Positions 26,401 to 35,425 of a DNA stretch of 64,000 nucleotides are shown here, piece by piece. The translations under genes were made by a program, and so were the position numbers. This DNA is from Seriola aureovittata (taxonomy: Eukaryota > Chordata > Actinopteri > Carangiformes > Carangidae), in assembly GCF_021018895.1 (NCBI RefSeq), contig NC_079375.1, positions 12,494,732 through 12,558,731 on the forward strand, read 5' to 3'. The notes beneath the pieces are model-generated. The model was given only the letters and a program-made list of their open reading frames with translations. It searched no databases and was not told where the DNA came from. Position 1 is the stretch's first letter. Each line of letters starts with the position of its first letter.

Positions 26401-28717
26401 GTTACTTACACTTGAATAAAAAGGCTCTCCTGTCACACAGATGACATCTTGTTCTTGAATGGTCAGAATATCTTTGGCCAAGTGTAGTCGAATATTAAAC
26501 GGCTCCTCATTACCTTCTTGCATCAAATAAATCCCAGTCTTTGTCTGTGAACAGGCAGAGAGATAAATTCATTCATCATCTCTCCATGACTAAATTAACT
26601 GGCCATGAAATGAAATGTCATTGAGAGTACTTGCTGCAGGATGAACATGGAAATTAGGGTACGGAGTTTTGGTGATATCTGTTTTGTATTTTTTGCCTTT
26701 TTATTATTACTTTGCTTGTTATTGCTAATGTTGGAACAGACAACAATAATCTACACTCATGGTGATAAATAAACATTTAGACAAAAAGAAAAAAAAAAAC
26801 ATATGAAAACTGTTTTTAAATAATGAGGAGAATCTGTAAAGCTACCCTGTGTGTGCACGTTGAGAGGAAAAACACCTAGGCCACTTATTCTAAGTGTAAG
26901 GCTGATGATGATGATGACAAATTAAGAAGCTGTGAAATTAAGTGGCTAGAATCAAGCTCACCCTTTAAATTTGAATTTCCCTGCTTTTATACAAGCAAGT
27001 GTGGGGACTGTGTGTGTTTCCAATGATCCATTTAAAACATGCTAATCCGCATAAATTTGCATTCTGCACCCCCCCCCACCCCTCCACCCCTCCACCCCCA
27101 CCCGCCTAATTGCGATGCCTGTCCTGTCCTTGACTTAAAAAGGTCTAAATAAAAAGAAGCACCTTCACCTGACAAGACTGCTAATAAATTTTTTTCTAAA
27201 AAGCCTCCACTGTCAGCATCCTTGTCACCTGGGACACACCACCCATCAGTTAAGGAGACAGCCAGCTGCATGGCTGCTGTTCACACAGAGAGAGAGAGTA
27301 TCTCAACTGCAGGTCAAACTTGAATCAAAGTCAGTTTAGGGAGCATATTATCTTTCACCCCCGTAATGAGGAATATGAAGAAATGAGCCTCCGCCTGCAG
27401 CTGCAGCATGAGGTATGACACGAGGGGAGGGGGGGGGGCATTAATTCACATTGTTTGAAGTAATGTGTGTGCGAGAGTCATTAGCCGAGCAAAATGAGGG
27501 CAGTAGTGCCATAACTGTGCAACGCCGGGTCAGACAGCGTCTCACGTGGTCGAGCGTTGTTGGACCCCTTGTAGCATATTGTACTGCACATAATTGGCCT
27601 TATCACTGATGTTTCGCTATTACACTTCCCTCCATTATTATCTCAATCATGGTCTCCAACCTGATTTCGTGCACATGACCATTTTTACTGCACCGACAGC
27701 AGCAGATATGCAACCAGGACAATGCTTTATAACCCAATGGGATAATAGTGAGGGGAACAGTAGGGAAGGTGAAGGTCCTCTAAAAGCCTGGAAATAAAAG
27801 CTTTTTTTTTACTTGTAATTTTTAAATAAATGTTACCACATTATAAATAAACTATCACTCTTGGTTGAATAAACCTGACAAACAATTCCTTGTATCAAAA
27901 ACAACAAAACAGCCTCTCAATAGGCGATTATACAGTTCTAAGATGTTTGAGATGTGCAATATTTGTCAACTAGGCTGGTAACTTTTGCAATATAATCAGT
28001 TTGCCGTTGTGTTTTTATCCGTTTTACTATGGTGTCCACAAACAACCATTGCCAACATTATTTAACATCACACCCTGTTTTAAGAGAGACAGCAGGTCTT
28101 TTCAGATTTAAGACTGGGGTTAACTTTTTGTTACTAAAGTTTTACTATAGTACTTCTACAGACAAGGCAAGTGCCTATTAGGAACTAATTCACCTTAATT
28201 CTGCAAAAATAAAACATTATTCCATTAACATCTTCATTGGTTGTTTGTCCGCCCCTTGTCCCCAAGCTAATTGAGGACCTCAGGTGAATGTTAAAGCAGT
28301 CATGTCATTTAAAAAAATGTAGTAAAATGAAGTAAAATCCCAAAAGAAAAGAAAAACACGCAGCGATAGAAAAGAATCAGAGGGAAAGCGGCAGTGTTTC
28401 TGAGTGATTTTACAATTGGTACGTTACATGACTTGCTAATAGGCTACTGTAATAAGCCACAGAGAGTGAATCATTTATTTGTACAGGTGTGACAATGGAT
28501 GTATTAAAAGGGGTGGGGGACCCACTGAGGCCGCATACGTACGAAGGGCCGGAGCGCTGATGTTGCCACATGCTTTCACATATACTGTGGTGCGTAGTGT
28601 TGCTTTCCAAGCGCTTGAAAATGTCAAGGCAGTCTCTGTAATCATAGTCAATTCCCTGTCAGACTGTTACAATGATTGAATCCTACCAACCTCTTCATTT
28701 GAAGTCTTGAAATCCAT
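8018..28717 (-). CDS. sntg1: Gamma-1-syntrophin, 17 coding exons (genomic span)
   Basis: Syntrophins are cytoplasmic adaptors that bind dystrophin, utrophin and dystrobrevin through their C-terminal part and recruit channels and signalling enzymes through a PDZ domain; the gamma-1 form is mainly neuronal. Seventeen exons on the minus strand join in frame into 1578 nt, 525 residues plus stop (human about 517). The order is N-terminal half of PH1 (about 10-54), PDZ (55-138; carboxylate loop GFGL at 67-70), C-terminal half of PH1 (about 184-265), PH2 (about 283-400) and the syntrophin-unique tail. Every exon is close to remembered human SNTG1, for example SCSSWPTSPGLRWEKRW and YKFSQLKGSSDDGKSK. 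Gamma-2 is excluded by this close match. No break or frameshift is seen. Three 5' splice sites are weak (GTTGGT, GTACAT, GTCAGC). The neighbour snai2 is divergent, as expected from human synteny. Confidence 0.96.
8307..8417 (-). CDS. sntg1: sntg1 coding exon 16 (residues 429-465, syntrophin-unique region)
   Basis: A 111-nt exon encoding AVLWRYKFSQLKGSSDDGKS, then KIKFLFQNQDSKSIEAK, part of the region used by syntrophins to bind dystrophin-family proteins. Acceptor ATTACAG, donor GTAAGT. Confidence 0.97.
8418..11435 (-). other. sntg1 intron 15
   Basis: A 3.0-kb intron between coding exons 15 and 16. It contains the palindromic MITE at 9734-9987 and otherwise unique AT-rich sequence. No open frame resembles a protein. 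Confidence 0.6.
9734..9987. mobile_element. Palindromic MITE with 36-bp terminal inverted repeats
   Basis: Both ends begin ATATCG and share the inner block TAAAATAATGGCCTAAGTCAT minus one base at the edges; the two 36-bp arms match at about 32 positions. The 254-bp interior has no coding capacity. This is the layout of a non-autonomous DNA transposon. The target-site duplication is not clear, so the superfamily is not assigned. Confidence 0.75.
11436..11528 (-). CDS. sntg1: sntg1 coding exon 15 (residues 398-428, syntrophin-unique region)
   Basis: A 93-nt exon encoding SKTYACIMESHLMGLTIDFS, then MGFVCFDAASK. Acceptor TTCTGTAG, donor GTGAGT. Confidence 0.95.
11703..11855 (-). CDS. sntg1: sntg1 coding exon 14 (residues 347-397, PH2)
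   Basis: A 153-nt exon starting DNDLLDKRKHCFSVQTESGE and ending in FLEVERIQ, the last strands and C-terminal helix of PH2. Acceptor TGTCTTAG, donor GTCAGC (a weak form). Confidence 0.96.
12448..12487. repeat. (TGAA)n microsatellite
   Basis: About ten perfect tetranucleotide copies in intron 13 of sntg1, reading TTCA on the gene strand and starting about 16 bases after the exon 13 donor. Confidence 0.97.
12502..12573 (-). CDS. sntg1: sntg1 coding exon 13 (residues 323-346, PH2)
   Basis: A 72-nt exon encoding VTTWDWTRAEKSFTVYEI, then MCKILK. Acceptor ATTTTCAG, donor GTAAGG. A (TTCA)n tetranucleotide tract starts about 16 bases into the following intron. Confidence 0.96.
13379..13495 (-). CDS. 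sntg1: sntg1 coding exon 12 (residues 284-322, start of PH2)
   Basis: A 117-nt exon beginning IIYMGWVDEKEQDSVQDR and ending KFSAPP, the first strands of PH2. Acceptor TTTGATAG, donor GTAAGT. Confidence 0.96.
15176..15214 (-). CDS. sntg1: sntg1 coding exon 11 (residues 271-283)
   Basis: A small 39-nt exon encoding VKKINRNFPVNQQ, isolated by a 6.1-kb intron on its 5' side. Acceptor TTTAACAG, donor GTAAGA. The match to human (KKINRNFPVNQQ) supports it despite its size. Confidence 0.93.
16290..16545 (+). repeat. Interspersed fish repeat (TATATAGCACTTTTCAAA type)
   Basis: It begins CTATTTATATAGCACTTTTC, passes an A-rich middle, and ends near GCTGTTCCATAACCTGGGCG. This start (tissue-neutral TATAAAGCACTTT-like block) and the later GGAAGCTGTTCCA block recur across teleost genomes in my memory. 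Edges are approximate and the class is unknown. Confidence 0.5.
16990..17480 (+). repeat. Tandem repeat with TGACCTTTGACC blocks
   Basis: At least two clear copies of a unit of about 138 bp: the landmark CTAATCAGTT occurs at 17291 and 17429, each preceded by TTTGACCACCA and followed by CATTC or CATCC, TGAGTCCAA. A third, more diverged copy lies near 17115-17160. The units carry repeated GTGACCTTTGACC. This is a known type of fish repeat; the class is not recalled. Confidence 0.7.
18900..19340 (+). pseudogene. Degenerate Tc1/mariner-like transposase relic
   Basis: At 19022-19066 one frame reads WPPQSPDLNITEPLW, very like the WPxQSPDLNPIExLW block that holds the third catalytic acid of Tc1 transposases; the glutamate is in the right place. 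A stop codon lies just upstream in this frame and no longer reading frame survives. Terminal repeats were not found. The call rests on one motif and could be chance, though the match is long. Confidence 0.45.
19545..19700 (+). repeat. Possible LINE 3' tail
   Basis: The stretch AATCACTTTATTTGTCCCTG followed by an AATTGCTGGGGCAGCAG block and A-rich sequence resembles the 3' ends of fish LINE-type elements. No reverse-transcriptase coding sequence is attached. The call is tentative. Confidence 0.35.
20621..20661. repeat. (AC)n microsatellite
   Basis: Interrupted AC dinucleotide tract in intron 10 of sntg1. Open frames across it are artefacts of the repeat. Confidence 0.95.
21352..21481 (-). CDS. 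sntg1: sntg1 coding exon 10 (residues 227-270, PH1 C-terminus)
   Basis: A 130-nt exon that completes a split arginine codon, then encodes KNAFQVIAVDGVCSGVIQ and an amphipathic helix, AAEDCLDWLQAIASNISSL, typical of the last PH helix. Acceptor TTTTTTCAG, donor GTGAGT. Confidence 0.96.
21648..21791 (-). mobile_element. Family A element, copy 2 (partial, reverse)
   Basis: Reverse-oriented fragment containing AGCTAAGCTAAC, GAGAGTGGTATCGATCCT and ending in TATTCCTTTAA, the reverse complement of the family start TTAAAGGAATA. It lies in intron 9 of sntg1, about 170 bp from exon 10. Confidence 0.65.
22312..22442 (-). CDS. sntg1: sntg1 coding exon 9 (residues 184-226, second half of PH1)
   Basis: A 131-nt exon starting DTLSCSSWPTSPGLRWEKRW, then VDLRLIPLLHSRLSQY. 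It re-enters the PH1 fold. Acceptor CATGCAG, donor GTGAGC. A (CTG)n tract (CAG on the gene strand) lies about 90 bp upstream in the intron. Confidence 0.97.
22531..22553. repeat. (CTG)n microsatellite
   Basis: Seven near-perfect CTG copies in intron 8 of sntg1, about 90 bp upstream of exon 9 (CAG on the gene strand). Confidence 0.95.
22743..22825 (-). CDS. sntg1: sntg1 coding exon 8 (residues 156-183, linker)
   Basis: An 83-nt exon encoding IPSDQSSGTSSPLCDSG, then LHLNYHPNNT, a serine-rich linker between PDZ and the second half of PH1. Acceptor CTTTCAG, donor GTACAT, which is unusually weak. Confidence 0.94.
23410..23458. repeat. (GT)n microsatellite next to sntg1 exon 7 donor
   Basis: About 24 GT copies with one interruption. 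On the gene strand it is (AC)n and begins eight bases after the 5' splice site of exon 7, which reads GTAAGAAACAC. Confidence 0.97.
23466..23568 (-). CDS. sntg1: sntg1 coding exon 7 (residues 122-155, end of PDZ)
   Basis: A 103-nt exon encoding VQVLRNAGEEVTLTVSFLKK and on to LPLCEDCT, the end of the PDZ domain and its linker; it ends on the first base of the next codon. Acceptor ACCTTCCAG, donor GTAAGA. A long (CA)n tract begins at the eighth intron base. Confidence 0.95.
23886..23927 (-). CDS. sntg1: sntg1 coding exon 6 (residues 108-121, PDZ)
   Basis: A 42-nt exon encoding INGINVRSYRHEEV, including the histidine at the start of PDZ helix 2 that contacts the ligand in class I PDZ domains. 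Acceptor TTTCTAG, donor GTAAGC. Confidence 0.93.
24365..24408 (-). CDS. sntg1: sntg1 coding exon 5 (residues 93-107, PDZ)
   Basis: A 44-nt exon that completes the split alanine codon and encodes AELSGLLFIGDGILQ, the PDZ strand with the GD turn. Acceptor GTTTCCAG, donor GTAAAA. Confidence 0.94.
24498..24555 (-). CDS. sntg1: sntg1 coding exon 4 (residues 74-92, PDZ)
   Basis: A 58-nt exon encoding GGAEHKIPVVISKISKEQK plus one base of the next codon. Acceptor CTCTTTAG, donor GTATAT. Confidence 0.94.
24762..24818 (-). CDS. sntg1: sntg1 coding exon 3 (residues 55-73, start of PDZ)
   Basis: A 57-nt exon encoding ERTVTIRRQTIGGFGLSIK, the first PDZ strand and the GFGL carboxylate-binding loop. Acceptor TCTTCCAG, donor GTAATT. 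A 97-codon plus-strand open frame overlaps it and is an antisense shadow. Confidence 0.95.
25186..25260 (+). mobile_element. Family A element, copy 3 (fragment)
   Basis: TTAAAGGAATAGCCATCATT, then a block like the family's TGCTTATTG start. Only the left end is recognisable; in intron 2 of sntg1. Confidence 0.45.
26410..26544 (-). CDS. sntg1: sntg1 coding exon 2 (residues 10-54, first half of PH1)
   Basis: A 135-nt, phase-0 exon starting TKTGIYLMQEGNEEPF and ending GEPFYSS. Acceptor TTCACAG, donor GTAAGT. It carries the N-terminal half of the PH1 domain that the PDZ domain interrupts. Confidence 0.95.
27067..27107. repeat. C-rich tract
   Basis: Runs of C separated by A or TCC. The complementary strand, which is the sntg1 sense strand, has several G-runs of four or more and could form a G-quadruplex in intron 1. 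Confidence 0.85.
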
Positions 28718-28740
28718 GTGCTACTATGCAGTGAGGGATA
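28691..28740 (-). CDS. sntg1: sntg1 exon with start codon (coding exon 1)
   Basis: The exon runs from an acceptor ending TTTACAG just above 28740 to a donor GTTGGT below 28691. The ATG is at 28717-28715 and encodes MDFKTSNEE, close to the human start MDFRTACEE. The first 23 bases are 5' UTR. A clean acceptor in front of the start codon shows that at least one more, noncoding, exon lies upstream. Confidence 0.9.
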
Positions 28741-29427
28741 CTGTAAAGGAGAAAAAAAAAAGCAAGATTGAGTTAGACTGTGGAGGGAAATACTTAATGA
28801 CATGACCGACTTGCTGCACCAAACTGCAGTCAATTTAAAACAGCATTGTTAGCAGGATGCCTACTTTCATTATAGCCCCGTCTTTCTCATATAGAACTTC
28901 GACAACGGAGAGAGTAGATGTTTCATTGAAATGTGCCTCTTTTAAACTCAACTTTGCTAAGAAGAAAAAAAACCTTATTGAGCAATCTTGGGAGAAAACC
29001 AGAGACCATTAAGCGTTAATGAATAATTCATTAGCAAAAGGTGAGAACCCAGGTGTCCTGATAAATGTTTCAATATCCAATCCAGTGCTCCCAGAACTGT
29101 GTAACCGTAACCAATGCCTTGTCTGAGAGAGCATAAAACTGAGCCACAGCAGGAGAAAACGCCACAATAAAAGCACCATAACCTGAGAGGTACTGTGATT
29201 AGAAAATAAAGGCGTGACACTACTAATAAATACCACATTCTTTTTAAATCACCTGACTTTCTCTATACAAACAAGCAGTCTCGAGGAATGTTGTGTGAGA
29301 GCCTCATTTACATAAACCAGTTCCACTCACTTTTAATCAGACATGACTGCCACTTGACTCGACAAAACAAGTACAGAACAAAAATGGCTGAACAGAGCCT
29401 GTGCTGCAGAGGCAGTGAGAGACTTAC

Positions 29428-29560
29428 CTCAGCAGAAAGGCCCCCAGCTCTTTGAATGGTGAGATCTAGCCATCGAGCAGTGAGTTGATCCCTGATCTGA
29501 GCCGTAGCAGAGGGCCTCCCCAAATCATGGCTGTCAGACTTTGGTGGTTGGAGAAAGAGC
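29428..29560 (-). other. Candidate alternative 5' exon of sntg1
   Basis: A consensus donor, GAG followed by GTAAGT, lies at 29427 on the sntg1 strand, 0.7 kb upstream of the start-codon exon. A pyrimidine stretch and CCACCAAAG near 29550 could act as an acceptor, or the exon could be a first exon. Nothing else supports it. Confidence 0.25.
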
Positions 29561-31118
29561 AATGCTGTCACCTCTCTGGATCGCTGTAGGTGTTGCAGGA
29601 TTATTCCCAGTGGAGCTGGTGCCGAAGAGCAGAATGAGGGTAGCGTGCAGGGAGGGTTTCACTCCTGGCGGTCCCTAATCGGTGGCTGTGCTGCAGTAAT
29701 AGGAGGAGGATGTGGTTAAGGTATCATACTGATACGAAACCCACTCGCAGGTGAGGAGCTGCTGTTATCTGATAAGAGCTGGAAGAAAAAAAAAAAAAAA
29801 AAAAACACCAAAACTTCAAATGAAGCTCAGAAACAGAGCTGGATATTGTTTGTTAAATGCTTCTGTCTGCGGCTGAAAAGATGCAATCGACAGTTGCCAG
29901 CAACACAGATAAGTGTGATGTCAATGTAACTGCGGCATGTATGTGGGCTGTTGAGTCAGAAGCAATTCACATCTTTATTTCTCAAATAAGCACCCGCTAC
30001 AAAAACAAAAACCAAAACGGGAGATTCAAAAGCAAACTCAAAACTGTGAATCCCATCTCTCTGTCTATGATGAAGGATCCTTTCAAATACTTCAGTCATA
30101 TAAAAAAAAAAAAAAAAACCTGTGGATTCATGTGCACGAATGCCAAAATGCAATTAACTCATATTCTTCCATTTTCTTGGATTTCTGTATGCCAAGCACA
30201 AATGACTCTCAAAAGTGTTTATTAAGTTCCAACAGCATGCCCTCGAGAAATCCTCCTCGTTAGCATGCATTGTTGGCTCCACGCCACCTCCTTGTTGAGC
30301 CGCAGTGTTGCTACTATGATCATTGTTGCAGGATTAGAAGAAAAAAAAAAAAAAAACTTACAGTATATGCATTTCAAGCTACATTTCATGCATAAATCAG
30401 CAACTTGTGATTATACAGTAAGAGTAGCCTTAATGAAACTCGCACATGTATTTGTCGAAGCGCTGGGGGGGACAGAGAAAGAAGAACAAGAGCGGGGGAT
30501 TCTGAATGTCTTTGAAGAATAAAAGATTCATGAAAATAGTTAAAATTCAAAAAAAAGCTCTGACCTTCAAGTCAAGGATTTAACTTGGTTTTCTTTATAA
30601 GTATGTGTGGTGTTCTGTGTATTTTTGATATGTTTGACTTATTCAGCTCTTGAATTGTAACGTCTGGCAATAAAAAACACGTCAATGAGTTGACTCATTT
30701 ATGGAGATCTGATATGTTCACATACAGCCTGCTTATTATTACGAAGGTATCAGGTATTACTGTAGCTAAACTAATGCAGTCTAAGACAACAGACTTGCAG
30801 TAAATCCTACCTTTGTGACGTTGAGTTCTTGTTGAAACTGTGTTAAAGAGCTGTTGATTAAACATTATGATCGCTGTGGAGGCTGCAGTTTGTGGTGCTG
30901 TTTGACTGTGCTGCATTGTACTGAGAGATGTTTGTAATATTTTGTCTGCCCCATCTGTATGGGGGAAATCATATGTATTAGATTGCATTTGTTTTAGATG
31001 GGCATACATAATAAACAAGCAACTGAATGTACATACGTGTATATTACTTGCCGTGTAGTGGAGAATATATTACATCACAGTATACAGAAAATAATACTAA
31101 TACTGCTGATTTGATATA

Positions 31119-31818
31119 GAGCTGTAATAGTCAATCAACAGAAAATCCATCTGCAGTAATCAGGATAATCATTTAAAGGGGCTATTTGTAAGTTTTCTTT
31201 GCCGCTGAACGTGGTTTCTTGCCAGGAGCGGGTGGTGGTGGTGATCGTGGCCTCGACAAGAGCTTCAGCCATCATTGTCTTTGTAATGCAAGAGGTTGTA
31301 ATTCGTTCTCTGTGCAGCGCTACGTCTTCAGAACAGATTGGTGGCTACGGCGAGTCTCTATGGGAAAGTGACGAGACGGGCTGGTACGGGCCGGGGGCTA
31401 GCTGGCTAGAAAAGACATGATAGAAACAAGAGTTAACATTGGCGTTACTTTCCACAAGTTTGATGCTGAACTCGCAATGTTTCCTCTAGGCTGTTAAGGA
31501 AACAGCTGTTAATGCTAACGTTGGCTATGCAGCAACAGCAAAGCATACAAATAGCTCCAGCAAATCATTTTGTGCCCAAAAATTTCTTGTTCTAAATTCT
31601 CAAATGTATGGACTTCCAGCTTATCTTTGCCTTATTTGATAGTCAATTAAATATCTTTAGGTTTATAACTGCAATTTGAAAACATCACTTTAGGCTCTGG
31701 GCATTTTTCACAATTTTATGGCATTTTATAGATCAAATGGTCAATAGGTTAACTGATAAATCAACAAAGTATTTAGTGATTTGTCAATAATGGAAATAAT
31801 CTTTAGTTGCAGCCCTAG
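31119..31818. mobile_element. Family D element (GGCTGCAACTA type) with nested insertion
   Basis: The left end reads GAGCTGTAATAGTCAATCAA and the right end TTTAGTTGCAGCCCT, the two ends of a fish repeat family. The body is interrupted from about 31175 to 31565 by unrelated CpG-rich sequence starting TTTAAAGGGGCTATTTG; family D sequence then resumes at TGCCCAAAAATTTCTTG. So a second element was inserted into this copy. Confidence 0.6.
31175..31565 (+). mobile_element. CpG-rich insertion inside family D element
   Basis: It begins AAAGGGGCTATTTGTAAG and has a much higher CpG density than its surroundings. A 73-codon open frame in it resembles no protein. Its right end is uncertain. Confidence 0.45.
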
Positions 31819-33241
31819 TTTGATACATAGTAAAATGTACGTACTGTAAATAGGTGATGACAGGAGTCTATTCTATATGCCGACTTTATGTTTTACCTAA
31901 TAAATCGTTTTGCAATGTATGTCATCATTCGTTTTTTTCAAAGATTTGTTATTTGAGGTTTATTGATGTTGGAAATTCAGTTTGAGACACAATCCGAGTT
32001 TTTGTCTCCATCTGCGCCTACACTGTGAGCTGTCTGTGTCGGAGACGAGCCAGCTCTGTTTAATGGATGTAAAAGAAAATCCTGACATCATTTGTGGACC
32101 TGCTTTAAAAATGAATGCGTTCACGTGGTCAGCTGAAAAATGTGTCTGCAGCTCTGAGATGAGCACTTTGTCTTTGCAGGTGCCCTCCTGAACATCCTGT
32201 CAGAAGACGCGAGCACTTCGCTTTTTTTTTTCTGCGAAAATCCAAAGATTAAATAAGCCGAACCTTTTGTGCCTTTTAAGTCGAGTCAGCGCAACTCCTT
32301 TTACAACCACCCCATCAGATATTTTCAGTCCTGCCAATTTGCCAAGCAGTGTCTTTTTTTTTTTCTTCAAATAATGCTCTTGTCTTTGACACAATGGCAG
32401 GAAACAGAGCGAGAGGAGCAGAGTGAGACTGCCTGGATGATGTGGAGATTGTAACTTGACATCTCCATCTCTTAGACCTGAGGACAGCTGTGGCCCACAC
32501 AGGATGATGAATGGCCGTTTGTGCATGCAGGTGGAGCAGCTGTCGGCAGAGTGCTCCAGCAAATGCAGTTTTACTGCTCGAAAATTGAGATGGTTTTCAC
32601 TTACTGTATGTTGACTTGTTCTCTGACCTGGAACATATGGTGCCTGGGAGTGCAGCTCTTTAATTTGGCTGGTGACGATGGCAGATATTATGTTCTTTAC
32701 ATATTATGGCATCACCAAAAAGGTCTTACTCTGCATCAACAGCATTACACCGACTAAATTTCACAGGATCTGCCCAATTTATGTTAGAAAACATAATGAC
32801 ATTTCTCTTCCTCTGTTAAAAATGTTCACCTTCTCTTATCTAGTCTGTCTTTGTAGATAACAGAAAATGCACAGAACTAATTATGATTACTTATTTTGCA
32901 AAGAAATGTATTTTGTTATCACTCCCCCGACATTTAAATAATTTCTTGATCAATTATCGCAATTTTCACCCTGTGAGAAAATGACTTCAACATCGTTTGT
33001 ATTCTTCACATGACGATACAATAGTTCTCCTCCATATTTTTGCTTGTTCTTTATTGTTCATAGCTTGTGTGGCTGGACTGTTCAGGAAGTTTACTGTATT
33101 AGGTAGCTGTGGTTGGAGTTTTAATTTAAGTGTACTAGGGCACTATAATCTGTTTTGGTTTTGTATCTCTGGAGTTAAAAATATGTCCTATTCATGCATA
33201 AACAAGTGGCAAATCTATATTTTTACTCTTCACAGCTTGGT

Positions 33242-33915
33242 TTCAAGGCTGCAACTGATAATTACTTTCTGGAATAATCAAACTTATGGTCAATAAATAT
33301 CTACAGAGTCTACAGTGCAAGTCTACAGTCAAATCCAAAGGTATTCAATTTACTATCATGTAGGACTAAAGACTATTTACATATGAAACATGCAACATTT
33401 TTTTTCTTCAAAAAGTGACTTAAGATTATTAGCCAGCTGCAACTGATGATAATTTTCATGATCTGTGACTCTGCCAATTATTTCCTCAATGAATCGTTAA
33501 ATCATTTGTTCTATGAAATGTCAAAAAATTTGAAAAAGTAGTCATCAAAGGTTCCCAGGTGAGCCCAGGGTGCCATCTTCAAATGTGGTCCAACACCCGC
33601 AAATGTTCAGTTTAGTGTCAAAGAAGAAGACGACTACACAAACCAGCAAAAATTTACATGTGAGAAGATGGAACCAGTGATTTTTTGGGGAATTTTTGCA
33701 TAAAAAAATAATTTTCATCATGGATACATCTGTCTGCACAAATGACTACGTGGCTAACTAATAGTTCAAACTCAAAAAATGTCCAATTTACAAAGATATA
33801 AAACTGAGAAAAGCAGCAAATCCTCACACTGGAAACGCAGAGAGTATTTGGGGTATTTGCTTAAAAGATTAACCAAATCATTGTTTGATTATCAAACTTA
33901 TTGCAGATTTGTCTC
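33242..33915 (+). mobile_element. Two or three adjacent family D copies
   Basis: GGCTGCAACTGATAATTACT at 33242 and AGCTGCAACTGATGATAATT at about 33436 start two copies; internal family blocks such as CAAAGGTATTCAATTTACT and CAGCAAATCCTCACA follow. The copies are truncated and lie head to tail. Confidence 0.6.
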
Positions 33916-35242
33916 CTGTTGAGAGGTCGTTTCAGCTCTACATAGTTTAAATCTAAAGAATAGTTTTTAAACCTGTGTGGTGTGCCGGTTCCTCTTCCCC
34001 TGACAATTAGCAACACATTCATAAAATGAACGCCCAGGTCTTTTTCTGCTGCAGTGAACAGACTCGTGTCAAGAGGCAGCTGTTTGAATAGTTCTGTATT
34101 TACGGAGCACATCTTGCATTCAACAGGGCCTGTTCTGTGTGCCGCTGGAGGTGCTACTTCCCCTTCTTTTCTTTCAGATTATGTTCAAGATCGATCATTC
34201 TGGCAAAAATGGAAAAGAGCATCTCATCGTGTTTTCAATTCTTTTAGAGCATTTGTCAAAAAAAAATAAGTCTTTCATTACTTCATAAGTCAATGAATGC
34301 GGCCCCAGTAACAGCCAGTGGCGCTCTCCATGCCAGATGCTCATGAATGATAGGCAGAGGAGTAAATTAGTGATGGACACATTTATAGACTGAGCTCCTG
34401 ACCCTCCTGACTATGATGTATGGGTTTTGGCAACAGGGAGCCACCAGATATCAGCTGGGTGCCAACTTAAATCAGCAAGAATCATTTCACAAACTGGTTC
34501 CCTGTTATATCACTGGATATCAGGGAGCAGAAATAGACATAATAAACTATAGCTAGAAGAAACGAATCCTGCAGCCTGTTCACTACTGACAGGTTCTTTA
34601 ATTGGATTGTAATCTTTTTCTTTTTTTTTTTTCACAAATGATATTATGGTGCATTGCCTGTGGATGAATGGATTGGGCAAGTCAAGCATGTTATCTTACA
34701 TGAGGGTCTTAATTAGCCTCAACAAATGAGCACATGGCCTTTATTGAATTATAGCATTCTCCTAATTATACTATATGTGAATGAATCTATGCTAAATATA
34801 TATGAATATAGTCAGTTGGTGCATTTCAACCAATAGGGCCAGAGCAGCCCTCCAGAAAAAAGGCTTGGGGGCCTGGAAATGGCCCCACGCTGTGTGTAGA
34901 ATACATGAAAGGATTAAAAAGCTCAGCAAATCGCTGAAGGCTAGGCTCCATTGAAATCAAGCTATACACAGTTGAGGGACACATCGGCTCCCTTACTAAA
35001 TATAAAGCAGGGAAATATAGAACTATCTCTCAATAACTATTTATGAACTGTGTAACATGAAACAAATTACGATCTTAAATTGAGCTCTGTTGATCATAAA
35101 CCCTAAAAGGTTGTAAATATTATTGTAGATAAAAGCACCAGTTCGAAACCGTTCTCTTTTCTTCTAAATAATTTCCTAGAAGATTTTCATGATTCCCTCA
35201 GGGTCATTTCCAGCAGTAAAATGTATGACTGTGACTCATGAC

Positions 35243-35425
35243 TGTTATTGATTATTGATTTGTCTGTGGATGAATCAATAAATTGTTTACTCTGTATGAA
35301 AAACACAACTGTATTGGATTTACTGTGATATTTAAAAAAAAAAAGAAGCAGGAAATCCTCACATTTGAGAAGCTGAAAAACAGAATATTTGGTATTCATG
35401 CTTAACTAAATGACTCAAACGATGA
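35243..35425 (+). mobile_element. Family D fragment
   Basis: Contains CAGGAAATCCTCACATTTGA, then GAAGCTG and a terminal CTAAATGACTCAAACGATGA block of the same family. Both termini are worn. Confidence 0.5.
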
